Assembly (NCBI GenBank): GCA_021464415.1
Contig: CM038464.1
Coordinates: forward strand, 1 to 64,000
Source of the DNA: Lonicera japonica
Taxonomy: Eukaryota > Streptophyta > Magnoliopsida > Dipsacales > Caprifoliaceae
DNA length: 64,000 nt
Reading direction: 5' to 3'
Shown: positions 1 through 10,669 of the stretch, in pieces
Layout: each line of letters opens with the position of its first letter
Numbering within the stretch: position 1 is the first letter of the stretch
Notes under the pieces: generated by a model
Database searches by the model: none
Told to the model about the DNA's origin: nothing
What the model saw: the letters and a program-made list of their open reading frames with translations, nothing else
Position numbers and translations under genes: made by a program

Positions 1-3000
1 TACTTTCGATCTTCGTGTACATGATGATGGGGGGCCCACCAGAGGGAGGGGAGGTGCCGGAGCTACTCCCGGGGACGAGGTGGAGTCGATCACCGCGATG
101 ATGGATGGGCGCCTGATCTGCGCGCACATCATGACGACTGGGAGGGTGTGGCCTGGGAGGGCCACTGGGGGCAGACGGATCGCTTCAGCGGGCGATGTAC
201 CGGGACGTACCCTTGATCTCGCCGGGAGAGGGGCGAGAGGTGGCTGTTGATGGAGCCCTGCGGCACACGAGATCCGCCGCCGGACTAGGGTATGCTCTAA
301 TTATGTATTGAATTATTGATGTTTTGTTTTTGAAAAAGATGCAAATGAAGAGATATGCAAGAAATGTATAGATTTAATAATTACTTGCCATAATAGATAT
401 ATACTCAACATTATTTATTTTTTGAAAAAAGTTTGTTAGTGAGCTTTGTAAAAATTGGTGATGTAACAGAGGATCGGACGTTGCCGTGGCATCACGCGGC
501 TGCGCCTGAGCTTCGAGATCAGCTTCCGCCGCTGGTGAGAGCATACTTGAGTGCGACCCCATTCGGACGATTTATCGAGGTGCTGCCAGGCGGAGAGTTT
601 CAGCGGTCAGTGAGCCTTCCGACGGTGTTAGGGGAGAGATGGTGGACACGACGCACACATTCCACTCCATGAGTTGGGGGAGATGACGTTGACACCGGAG
701 GATGTGTTCGTGCTGACAGGGCTGCCTTTCGGGGGGGAGGCTCTGGTGCCTAACCCCCGCGTACGCATTACTCTAGATGGTATGGGAGCGGCACTAGGAT
801 GGAGGCCTAGCAGGATTGTGGCAGATGGGATACCCCACACGGCGATGGTGCAGCATATCGAGGCCGAGAGTGGGAGGTTTGGCGATGGTCCGATGACACG
901 CCAGGAGGTGCGGCAGCTATCCCGATGCTTTCTGCTGCTCGTGCTGCATGATTTCTTCTATGCGCGGGGCGGCGACAACCTACGGTTATGGTGGCTGCCT
1001 TATCTGCGGTTCTTCGACCAGTTGTACACTTTTGCCTGGGGAGGGTACGTATTGGCGTGCTGTATGAGTCGATGGACCTAGTGTGCCGTCACATGGAGCT
1101 GAACCATCGTGGACTGGTCACGCTTTGGGAGGTAAGTAATAATTTAAACCTCACTGTATTTTGGAAAAAAAAAACTCGTGATTTAAAAGAATGCCGGTTA
1201 TAATTTTAACGAGTATGATGATTTTGTGACAGATGTGGTTTATTGCGCATACCCACCAGGGTATTGGTCAGATCCATCTGCACCCGACTTTCGCAGATGA
1301 GTTCCCGCTTTTCCGACGATACTACAGCGGGAACATAGTTGGGGTGTATCGATATCTGACCCCGGACGTCAGTGCAGGCGACGTTTCTGGGCTACAGCTT
1401 GACCAGGTATGAAATTAAATTATTTGAAAATTAAATTATTTCTGAAAAAGAACAGTTAAGTTATTCCTGGTGTATGTGTGACGTGGCAGGTTCAGTGGAG
1501 CCCATGGCCGGCATACGTGACGCAGCAGTGGGGGTATGCGGATGCGTTGGCTGCGGCACGTTCGAGGCGTTTATTCGTGCATGAGTATGGCGCGGCGTTC
1601 TACCTGGGGGAGCGCGTGGTGCGGCAGCATACTCCGGTCATGCTGACTGCGGAGGAGAGGGCTCTGTTCCTGGGAGGCGTACCGATGGAGGGTCTGTTGG
1701 TGGAGGGGGAGTACGGGACGTTTGCGCACCGGTACCTGATGAGGGAGATGAAGGGGGTGCGAGGCAGGGTGATATATGCGAGGTATGCGGCCCTCGGGGG
1801 AGATCCGATGTATATCCGGGGACAGTTGTACATCTCGCAGCGGGTCCCACAGCAGCCCGCACCAGCGCCGAATCGGAGGGCCAAGGGGATTGCAGATTCG
1901 GATGACGAGGATCCGCATGGCGAGAGGGACGTGGAGCCGCCGCAGGTGGAGGAGGAGGATGACGAGGGTTCGGAGGAGGTTCCGTTGGGAGGGGGCAACG
2001 GTGGGGCGCCCCCAGTAGGGCCCGGCGGGGGAGTAGGGGAGGAGCTGACTGCCACGGTTTCGCCTGGACGAGGTAGGGCGACCAGGGGTGGGAGGAGTCC
2101 GGTCGGAGGGCGAGTCCCGTGTGTCTAGGCCACCTATCTCACCGGCCATGGGGAGGACACCGCAGTTGTCGTCGGAGGATATACGGCAGATGCTGGAGTC
2201 GGCGCAGACACCCGGGGGGCGTGGGTCGATGTCGGGATCATCACCCGTGTATGGGGCGGGCGACATGGATGGGTGTCATCATGTGTCATTCTCGCCGTTG
2301 CTGCGCACGCCTGTCGGGTCGCCAGGTGCCGGGTCGGTGGGATTGAGGCCGTACTCTCTGTCGACCCCATCATCAGGTGCGGCCCGTGGGATCGTCTTCC
2401 GGGAGCTAGGAGAGAGGGAGGCGCAGTTAGGGGCGGAAGCAGGCATAGGCCAGACTCCGGTGGGTGAAGGTGGCGACAAAGGGAAAGGGAAGGCGGTGGC
2501 GCCCGAGTCGGAGATGGGAGAGGACACCGGGGAGGACATACCCCCGGTAGGCGGCGCTGGCGGAGCTGGTCCATCACAGGCCCGGAGGGTGGGGCGTTGG
2601 CGTCGTACTCGATCCCGGAGTACCCTCGGGATATCCCTTACTTGGATTTCGGCCTACCCAAGCAATACCGGATCCCTGACATACCTGAGGGCGATGAGCG
2701 GATGGGGGTCTTAGCACACGTCTCGGGCGAGGAGGTAAGGTTTCTTTTAAACAGTTAAGCATATGTGTTGATTTATGAATGTTACTGATTGGTAATTTGG
2801 TTATGGCAGAGGGCTCGTTCCTACTTCGCGAGGTGGCTGAGTTACTGAGGAGCTATTTCAACATGTACGGACTGCTGACGTTTGCGGCTCCTTCCCGGTG
2901 GAGTACATGGGGCGGTACAGCAGACGCTTGGCGGGCGATACGACTGCTACCTACCATCCGTCACGTTCGCGGTCCCGATCGGCGGTTCCTTCTCAGTCGG

Positions 3001-3146
3001 TTCAGCAGTCGAGGCGCACTTCCCGGCTTGCTCCTTCTCACCAGGGCGCAGGTCGCACGGTTTCAGAGAGTCCAGCGGAGGGTGCTGGAGAGACAGAAGC
3101 GAAGCGCCCGCGGACGATGGATCCTCCCCCTTCTCCTCAGCGTTGA
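1..3146 (+). pseudogene. Plant mobile domain (MAIN-like/PMD) gene, 5' end off window, frame-broken
   Basis: Recognised from the motif LGEMTLTPEDVFVLTGLPFGG (near 671-733), the hallmark of plant mobile domain (aminotransferase-like/MAIN-like) proteins, followed by FFDQLYTFAWG (about 1009-1041). Exons inferred from GT-AG borders are about 1-289, 470-1131, 1233-1406, 1490-2734 and 2810-3146; introns are short and AT-rich. The 3' half (about 1860-3146) is an acidic and then Ser/Arg-rich low-complexity tail. The reading frame shifts near 660 (two shifts in a few bases), 1040, 2085, 2590 and 2870, so no full protein is encoded as read. Exons are strikingly GC-rich compared with everything to the right. 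The gene lies antisense to the gag-pol on the other strand, beyond the pol 3' end, which is where Tat-lineage elements carry extra antisense ORFs. It may belong to that element or be an unrelated neighbour; the first is favoured because no LTR separates them. Confidence 0.7.
290..469 (+). other. Inferred intron 1 of the PMD gene
   Basis: AT-rich break between GC-rich exons. The donor is GGGTATG at 289 and the acceptor GTAACAG ends at 469. Another acceptor (TTGTTAG, near 439) is possible. The further inferred introns are 1132-1232 (GTAAGT to GACAG), 1407-1489 (GTATGA to GGCAG) and 2735-2809 (GTAAGG to GGCAG). Confidence 0.55.
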
Positions 3147-3640
3147 TGGTTCTGAAGGCTCGGCGTTTTGTGTTTTCTTGAGAGAAACATTTTAAATTAA
3201 GTAGTTAACTTAGGTGTATTTTATTTTTAGAAAAAACTTATTCTAATTTAGTGGTTAATTTAAATATGTTTTATTTGTTAAGAAAAATGTTGGTTTATCG
3301 ATGTGTTCGGTTTTAATTTATGAATAAAATATTTATGTTTATTTTGAAAATATGTTTGTGTGTGATGTGATGTAAATGTTATTTGTGAGTGCAATTGAAA
3401 AGTAATTATGTGGTGGCGAAATTATTACCTTTTTAATTATGCGTTGAAAGAATGCGATTAAGTGTAATCAAGTTAAATTGCGAAAAATGGTTAAGTACAT
3501 ATGTTGGCAAGTAATTATCAAATCTATATGCATGCTATGATGGATCGTTCTTCCTGAACAAAGTCTGGCAATATTCGTATCATGATGTATTGTAAAGATG
3601 ATTTGAAAAATGGAAGATTTTAACCAAATGGGGAGAGCCA
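3147..3640. other. AT-rich spacer between the PMD gene and the antisense-ORF promoter
   Basis: Likely the 3' UTR of the PMD gene followed by intergenic sequence of the element. It is strongly AT-rich, with several AATAAA-like stretches near 3320-3335. No convincing ORF or repeat was seen. Confidence 0.5.
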
Positions 3641-3740
3641 ACCGCACGCCCCACCCGCATGGGGTAGCCGTACGGTTGGGAGCCAGCCGCACGGTTGGCC
3701 AGCCAGCCGTACGGTTGGGGCCCAACCGTGCGGTTGGCAT
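3641..3740 (+). promoter_or_regulatory. Palindromic GCCGTACGGTTGG repeat module upstream of the antisense ORF
   Basis: Four to five degenerate copies of a CCAACCGTACGGTTGG-type palindrome (for example GCCGTACGGTTGG, GCCGCACGGTTGG, CCAACCGTGCGGTTGG) occupy this GC-rich block in an AT-rich setting. It ends about 14 bases before a TATA box. The same motif family, in the same place relative to TATA, fills the U3 of the element's LTR at 14221-14463 and of the solo LTR at 36531-36775. It is probably a transcription-factor binding cluster. Confidence 0.65.
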
Positions 3741-3752
3741 GTGCAGTTATAC

Positions 3753-3761
3753 TATAAATAG
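3753..3761 (+). promoter_or_regulatory. TATA box of the antisense ORF
   Basis: TATAAATAG lies 80 bases before the ATG at 3833. This is the expected distance for a plant core promoter with a leader of about 50 nt. Confidence 0.65.
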
Positions 3762-3832
3762 AGCGCGAATTTGTCCTTTTTTCCATCATCAAAGTCACTA
3801 TTCACCCTATAGCTTCTTCTTTCTTTATTACC

Positions 3833-5068
3833 ATGTCTACCTTTCATACCCATGCTTCTTTCTCCCTTTTGTCTGATTTCGTGTCCATGGCTGAGGCCGA
3901 CTGTGGTCTCAACTGGGGCGATCTGAGCCACCTTCATCGCTGGTGTTCTCATGATATCAATTTTTCTTTTTTGCTTGGTATTGCTGAGTTCTGGGATCCT
4001 GAGGACCACTGTTTCCGTATCGGTTTAGACGAGTTGTGTCCGACGATTGAGGAGTTCACACTACTGATGCGGCAGGATGTTTCATGGCCACTGGCTTCCT
4101 TACGAGATGCTAGGAGTCCTCGTGTTATGCTGGCGGAGTTTCTGGGTCTGCGGGAGAGTGAGTGCCGGCCTATGATAGTTGACGGGCGACTCCATCTGCG
4201 TCATTTGGCAGACTTTTTCCTTCATCATGGCGACGACCCGGCTTATTATTCAGGTCGGACTTCTGCTTGTATGATTTTTGCTTTTTCTCAGATGCTCTTG
4301 GTTACCGATGATGCTATTCTGGTAGACCCTCTGATTATCCGAGTTGTATCTGAGGCTAGACGCGGCCATTTGGTGACTCCCATCTTACTGGCGGAGACAC
4401 TGAATGGTTTGGATGCCGTGGTTCAGTCTCGACTTAGTCATTTTCGAGGTAGCCCATATCTACTGTACATGTGGGTTACTGAGAGGTTTCGGTATCTGGA
4501 GACTCGGCTTCCCTGGGATTCTCGGCACTTCTTCCAGCGTCCTGATTACGCCCAGATTCATCGTCTGTCATCATATGATTGGGCTGTTCGTTTTTCTGAG
4601 TCCTCTTCTTCGATTCGTTGGGAGGTTCCATGGTGGCGTATGAGGACCATGATCATGAGTATGGGTGGGCAGAACTATCTTCGGTTTCGTGGTTTGAGAG
4701 AGACATCATTCTACATCCCCGGACGGCTGACGAGGCAGTTCGGTGTTCCCCTGAGTATACCCCTTCCGCTGAGAGACTTTTCTTCGATCGCTCTTCCTAT
4801 TACCCCGAGACTAGAGACGACCCTACGAGGTCTTTGGTCTACCCGCTTTGTGCGGCGATTTCATGGAGGAGAGGTTGGCATTACCCAGGTGACCCGTTCT
4901 GATATCGTGCTGCATATTTGGCGTCGAGTTCGGCAGACCATTGAGCATGAGCCTATGATGATGAGGTGGTTTCGGTTTGCAGATTCACCGGTGACTGATG
5001 AGACAGTGCTTGCTTCGTATCAGACCATGGATCGAGAGAGGGTCTTATATTCTGCTGATGATGGTTAG
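3833..5068 (+). CDS. DUF7745/PMD-like protein encoded antisense in a Tat/Ogre retrotransposon
   Basis: An uninterrupted 411-codon ORF. The N-terminal part contains FWDPEDHCFRIG (about residues 57-68) and DELCPTIEEF (about 70-79), the signature of plant DUF7745 proteins, which are distantly similar to plant mobile domains and are common in repetitive plant DNA. The rest is mixed alpha-helical with many Arg and Trp. No signal peptide, membrane segment or catalytic motif was identified, and the biochemical role is unknown. The start is supported by the TATA box 80 bases upstream and by the ATG being the first in the leader. It lies just beyond the integrase end of a minus-strand gag-pol and is transcribed towards it (convergent). 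Tat-lineage elements are known to carry antisense ORFs here. It has no frame break, whereas gag of the same element is badly broken. Confidence 0.75.
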   Translation: MSTFHTHASFSLLSDFVSMAEADCGLNWGDLSHLHRWCSHDINFSFLLGIAEFWDPEDHCFRIGLDELCPTIEEFTLLMRQDVSWPLASLRDARSPRVMLAEFLGLRESECRPMIVDGRLHLRHLADFFLHHGDDPAYYSGRTSACMIFAFSQMLLVTDDAILVDPLIIRVVSEARRGHLVTPILLAETLNGLDAVVQSRLSHFRGSPYLLYMWVTERFRYLETRLPWDSRHFFQRPDYAQIHRLSSYDWAVRFSESSSSIRWEVPWWRMRTMIMSMGGQNYLRFRGLRETSFYIPGRLTRQFGVPLSIPLPLRDFSSIALPITPRLETTLRGLWSTRFVRRFHGGEVGITQVTRSDIVLHIWRRVRQTIEHEPMMMRWFRFADSPVTDETVLASYQTMDRERVLYSADDG

Positions 5069-5287
5069 GTTAGGTGTGGTAGGCAGCTTCTTTATGAAAG
5101 CTTTCTGGTATTAGGTAGGTAAAATATATAGGGAAAGTATGTAAGAACTGATGTAGGTTATCTTGTACGAAAGAACTTTTTGATGTATGGAAAATCTCTT
5201 TCTGCCTTTCTTCTTGCGTCCAAATGAATGAATATTATTGCAATGAATAGACCGGGCCTGATATTCAGGTTGCCTACGTTCCCCTCC

Positions 5288-5288
<1 letters not shown>
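5069..5288 (+). other. 3' flank of the antisense ORF
   Basis: An AT-rich stretch between two convergent genes. AATGAATGAATATT near 5224-5237 could act as the polyadenylation region of the antisense ORF. Nothing else was recognised. Confidence 0.35.

Positions 5289-5332
<44 letters not shown>
5289..5332. repeat. 44-base T homopolymer
   Basis: An uninterrupted run of 44 T on the plus strand (poly-A on the pol-sense strand), bounded by CCCCTCCG and CGGGGCTC, lies 37 bases past the integrase stop. It could be a scar of a polyadenylated insertion, an expanded A-tract or an assembly feature. Confidence 0.8.
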
Positions 5333-5369
5333 CGGGGCTCAGGTCTTCGTAGTTCATGGATACAAATTT

Positions 5370-8300
5370 TTACTGATAGTATTTTTTCAATCGGTCGAGG
5401 TTGACTGGTAAGTTTAACTCTTGGCCATCAATGTCGGTAAGGAGAACGGCACCCCCGGATAGGATTTTAGTAACAATATAAGGGCCTGTCCACTTTGGCG
5501 AGAATTTTCCTCTTGGGTCTCGGGCTGGTTCACGAATTTCTTTGAGGACTAGGTCTCCAACTATGATGCTTCTGTCTCGGATTTTTCTATTAAAGGCTTT
5601 GGCAATACGTTTTTGATACCCTTGATGTTGATATGAAGCCCTCAATCGGTTTTCATCAATCATTGCCAACTCTTCATACCGAGCCTTTACCCAATCACTC
5701 TCAGTAACTTGATTTTCCAGGATAACCCGTAAAGAAGGTATTTCCATTTCCACTGGTAAAAACCGCTTCCATGCCATATGTAAGTGAAAAAGGCGTTGAT
5801 CCCGTAGAAACCCTCTCAGTAGTTCGATATCCCCAAAGTGCGTACGGGAGCTTTTCGGGCCAATCTCTACCGGATTTAACCATTTTGCTAATGATATTCT
5901 TCAAATTCTTATTAGCAGCCTCCACGGCCCCATTAGTTTGTGGGCGGTATGGTGAGGATTTGTGGCGTCTGATTCCGTATTCTTCCATGATTTTGTTGGC
6001 TTCACCCTCAAAATGCGTACCATTATCGGATATTATCTCATGCGGTACCCCGTATCGGCATATGATGTTGTGTCGGATGAATCGTGCCACTTTTCGGGCA
6101 TTCAAATCCTTGTAAGACTCGGCCTCAACCCATTTGGTGAAATAGTCGATAGCTACTAGGATGTATTCATGCCCATTACTTCCTTTTGGCGAGATCTTAC
6201 CGATTATGTCAATACCCCAGATGGAAAACGGCCAAGGAGATGTCATAGGGTATAATTCTTTTGGAGGGAGCCTCTGTGCCTTGGCGTATATTTGACATTG
6301 GTGACACCCTTTGACGTATTCAAAACAATCTTTTTGCATCGTTAACCAGTAATACCCTTGACGAACTATCTTTCGTGCCAATGTATGACCGCTCATATGT
6401 GGGCCACACTCTCCACTGTGGATTTGTTCCATCATTGCTCGGGATTTTTCTTCATCGAGGCATTGAAGGTGTATACCGTCATCATTTCTTCGGTATAGTT
6501 TTCCGGCACAAATGATAAACCGGGATGCTAGGCGGCGAAGCGTGACCCGAGTGGTTTTGTCAGCATGTGATGGGTATTCATTATGCTTGAGTAATTGCCA
6601 GATATCGTAGTACCAAACCTTCTGATCGATCTCATTTCCACGTTCAACATCGAGTGATAGGCAAAATACCGGATTTATTCGCCTTTGAATCTGAATCTGA
6701 ATTTCTTCTTTCTCCCCCGGAATTTCAATCATCGAGGCCAGAGTAGCTAAGGCATCAGCAAAATTGTTCTGTGTTCTCGGGATGTAGAAGAATTCAATGC
6801 AGTCAAATTTCTCAGAAGTTTCTTCGAGTTGGGTTAAGAAGGGCACAAGTTTTTCCTCTTTGATCTTCCATTTTTTCAAGATCTGATGAATAATGAGAGC
6901 GGAATCCCCAAACACCTGAATTTTACGAACCCCTTTCTGCAAAGCAATTTCTAACCCGACAATACAAGCTTCGTATTCGGCGATATTGTTGGTACAGGGA
7001 AATTCTAATCGAAAAGACATAGGTGCATGTGTCTGGTCTGGCGAAATTAACAGGATCCCAATTCCATTCCCATTCCGATTACAAGCCCCATCAAAATACA
7101 TTTTCCATTCATCGTCTTTGGTAATCTCCATGATACTTTCATCGGGAAATTCGAAATCCTGTAGCTCGGCATCAATGATTGGATTGCCTGCTAAGTGATC
7201 TGCTATGACTTGCCCTTTGACGGCCTTTTGAGTGACATAAGAAATGTCGAATTCTGAAAGCAGGAACATCCATTTAGCCATTCGATTAGTCAACATCGGC
7301 TTTTCGAACAAGTACCGCAAGGGATCTAGACGAGAGATCAAGATCACGGAAAATACCAACATATAATGTCGCAACTTCTGGGTAGCCCAAACTAACGCAG
7401 CGCATGATTTCTCTAAAGCTGTATAATTTTGTTCTCCCGGAGAAAGCTTTTTACTGAGGTAATATATTGCCTGCTCAGTTCTTGTTTTCAACAAATGCTG
7501 TGCCAACATTGCTCCAACTGAGGAGTCATTGACCGCCATGTATAGTATCAATGGAATGCCTACTTGGGGAGGTGCTAAGACTGGCGGATTAGATAAATAT
7601 TGCTTGATCTTATCGAACGCTTCCTGGCATTGCTCATTCCACTGCCCATCTGAACTTTTTTGGAGTAGCTTAAAAATTGGTTCACATGTTCGAGTCAATT
7701 GTGAAATAAATCTGCTGATGAATTGTAACCTCCCGAGGAAACCCCGAATTTCCCTTTCAGTTTTAGGGATTGGCATTTCTTGAATAGCCTTAACCTTTGC
7801 CGGATCAACCTCGATTCCCTTTCTGCTGACTATATACCCCAGCATCTTGCCTTTGGTGACCCCGAATACACATTTTTGAGGATTCAAACGCATCTGGAAT
7901 TGCATAAGCCGTTCAAAGAAGATACGAAGAGTTTCCACATGACTTGCCCGGTCTAATGATTTGATGATCATGTCGTCGACATACACTTCTACTTCCTTAT
8001 GAATCAGATCATGAAATAGAGTAGTTGCGGCTCTCTGATATGTGGCCCCGGCATTTTTCAACCCAAATGGCATGACGGTGTAACAATAAGTACCCCATGG
8101 TGTGATAAAGGCCGTCTTTTCCTGATGATCAGGATGCATTTTGATTTGATTATACCCGGCGAACCCATCGACGAATGATTTTAAAGCATGATTTGCAGTG
8201 TTGTCGACAATGAGATCAATGTTTGGCAGTGGAAAATCATCTTTTGGACATGCAGCATTTAAATTGCGATAATCAACACAAACCCGTACTTTGCCATTGG

Positions 8301-8552
8301 CTTTTGGTACCGGTACTATATTGGCCAACCAAGTAGGGTATTCGACAACCCGTATGAATCCGACATCCAATTGCTTTGTGACTTCTTCCTTTACCTTGAG
8401 TGACCACTCAGGTACTAGTTTTCTTAACTTTTGCTTGACAGGTTTGCATTCGGGTTTAGTGTGTATTTCATGCATCACAATAGTGGCATCTAAACCCGGC
8501 ATATCAGCATATGACCAAGCGAAAACATTAACAAACTCTTTCAACAAATTTT
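5370..8552 (-). CDS. pol: Retrotransposon pol: RT, RNase H, second (archaeal-type) RNase H, integrase
   Basis: A single open frame of 948 codons (8547-5701) holds all the enzyme cores. The reverse transcriptase has YVDD at residues 189-192 and VDGFAGYNQI around 127. The RT-linked RNase H spans about 333-455. A second RNase H of archaeal type (about 482-605) keeps the acidic set D486, E524, D548 and D598; this domain is diagnostic of the Tat lineage. The integrase has an H-H-C-C zinc site (C748, C751) and a D780-D841-E876 catalytic triad with the canonical 35-residue last gap. The C-terminal integrase segment is in another frame (5777-5370); the break falls in a five-base homopolymer at 5758-5762. 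The N-terminal side is cut from the preceding frame at a seven-base homopolymer, 8560-8566. All catalytic residues checked are present, so this is a relatively young copy. Confidence 0.9.
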
Positions 8553-9361
8553 CTAAGTCTTTTTTTCATCATGGCTTAATTCGGCCCCAATTTTTATTTC
8601 TTTTATATCATCGGTTGTTCCCAAATTTATTGTGACCGTGTCTCCTTCAATGGGTTGTATTCGCTGCTCATCATTCAAATTTTCATTCATAATTTCAACA
8701 TCACAAGAATCAAAGTAAGGGAAAAGATTGGCAATTTTATTGATAGAAACATCACTTTGCACAGATAGCATACATTCTAAATTTCGTACATTTCTATCAA
8801 TATTTCTCTCTCTCTGCTTCTTCTTTCCTTCGATAGGGCGTATAAGATGCACAGGATCCCCAAGGTAATCTTCCTCAATTGCCATGACCTCAAACATATT
8901 ACCCAGCATATCTTCCTCTTCCAGTGGCTCGACAGGTGGCCGGGTAATCTTTAACCGAGATGAGAAGGTGTGAGTAAATCCTTCACTGATATATAAGTCT
9001 TCTTCATAGAAAATTTCTAATCCCGGTTGTCTTTTCCCTTCTTCATTTACCCATGGTTCCTGAAACCCGCAGTAAGGAAAGTCTTCACCCTCTTTTATGA
9101 ACCCATCCGTTTAACGAACTATCGGCAGATACGGCACTTTTCATTCGGCTAAAATCTCCCACATATCCCAACCCGGCAAGAGGACTCGGTTGTTGGAATG
9201 GTTCGATCATTTGGGCAATGCCGGCTTGATATTTTCCCAAACCAATCCCCGGTAAAAATTCCATTTTCCTCATCATCTTTATTACTTGCGTATTCATGGT
9301 CGACATATCATCAGGGGGCAGATAATTCACAGTCTGCATGGTAAGAGTTTGCACCTTTGGC
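8553..9361 (-). pseudogene. Protease-RT linker region of the polyprotein, with G-patch-like motif
   Basis: Several short open stretches in different frames (8909-8553, 9408-9085) join the protease to RT. The 9408-9085 segment contains MRKMEFLPGIGLGKYQAGI, a G-patch-like motif, and a further LGY. The 8909-8553 segment is acidic and ends at the homopolymer break before RT. No enzymatic domain was seen. Confidence 0.6.
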
Positions 9362-9770
9362 TCATACGAAAATCCCCCGAGTTGGACATCTTGGCTTCCG
9401 ATTCCCAATACTGGCGAGTTTTTTTGGGACTATTGTCCTTTCAGGATCTCCCTTGATGATGATGATATCCCCGTTGAAGGGTATTTTCATTTTTTGATGA
9501 AGGGAAGAAGGCAGTGCGCCAACCTCATGCAACCAAACTCGTCCCAACAACAAATTAAAGCTTGAAGGGATATCTATGACTTGAAACTCAGTGGTAAATG
9601 AAGCCGGTCCTATTTGCATACTCAGCATGACGGAACCTAATACCTCCCTTGGTATTGTCGTATGCTCGTACTGTGACTGGTGATTCTTCCATGGCAGTTA
9701 AATCAATACCCAAACGAACAGCAGTTTTCAACGGGCATACGTTAATTGTAGAACCGTTATCGACAAGCAC
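9362..9770 (-). pseudogene. Retroviral-type aspartic protease, split over two frames
   Basis: Segment 9770-9588 carries MLVDNGSTINVCPL, the active-site loop, with D-N-G-S in place of the commoner D-[ST]-G; this variant is frequent in plant Tat/Ogre elements. Segment 9628-9362 carries FQVIDIPSSFNLLLGRVWLH, the second conserved strand and flap-distal region. The two halves overlap in different frames near 9600-9640, so the protease is broken as read. Its job is to process the gag-pol polyprotein. Confidence 0.75.
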
Positions 9771-10669
9771 ATAGGTATAGACATTCCATAAGCAACAACG
9801 GTGATATGTAGAGCTTGGTTATGATCCCGACCCAGTGGTGATAAATCTTCATCAGAAAACCCAAGAACTTGTTTTTGTACCCCCATTGAAGCGATCATCG
9901 CTGTTAACTCATTTGGGGTGGCTTCAAGAGGAACAACCGATTCATCTAACATTCTCATTAGTGCCATACGATGTGGCTTGGATGCTACCAGGAGTCCCCA
10001 GATTGAAATTTGGGCTTGTGTTTTCTTTAACTGTTCAACAACACGCCCTTCTTTCGGGTCTTTTGCAGGTTCGTTGGGAAGAGCGACATCAATAGGTTGC
10101 TTGGTATTTGGCGGTTGGTACACTCTCCCAGAACGGGTCAATTGTTGGACCCATGTCGCGACTGGATCACTTGCCCCTTCAGGTGTTTCAACTGGAGTTG
10201 GAGGTGACCTTTCATTGACTTGCGAAACTGTGTTCCAGTCAAAGGTGATCATGTTTATCTGTGAGCAATTCTTTCTTGGATGGGTGTTCTTTTTTATTGT
10301 TTTTCCTTGGTTATACCCGAGCCCTTGTCGCCTCGGGTTGCCTTTAAACTGTGGAAAGTGGGCGATCCCTTGATTCTGTTTACCGAGCCCAAAACCTGGT
10401 ATGAACTGCATTTGTTTCATCCAGCCCATAACTTTTGGGCTAACTATCTCTTGTGACTGCATGGTGCATGTTTCATCAACGGATAACCCCAACAATGTTT
10501 CATCCTCGACTTCTTCAACGGATTTCTGGGACCTCGGTGGAGTATATTGAATGACTGTGGGGGAAGGCTTTGGACAGCTGAATTTCCAAACTTCAACATT
10601 TTCTGTATTCCCGGCGGGTTTAATCAAGAGTACAGGATCTGGTAATCTGATCTCCTCCCTCGATAGCAT
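9728..10669 (-). pseudogene. Gag-protease spacer with G-patch-like motif
   Basis: A 313-codon open stretch between the gag zinc motif and the protease. It is rich in Pro, Gln and Ser, with a G-patch-like sequence (MQFIPGFGLGKQNQGIAHF, then GLGYNQG) about 70-110 residues in. A second G-patch-like motif lies on the far side of the protease at about 9250. The frame runs a little way into the protease coding region before being lost. Confidence 0.6.

Noticed and set aside
1571..2266. 231-codon minus-strand open stretch inside the PMD gene
   Set aside because: It is antisense to GC-rich coding exons, rich in Pro/Arg/Ser, and has no recognised domain. A typical shadow frame.
3468..3798. Minus-strand open stretches over the palindromic repeats
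   Set aside because: They translate the repeat itself (Arg/Pro/Gly patterns) and have no domain. The region is better explained as a promoter.
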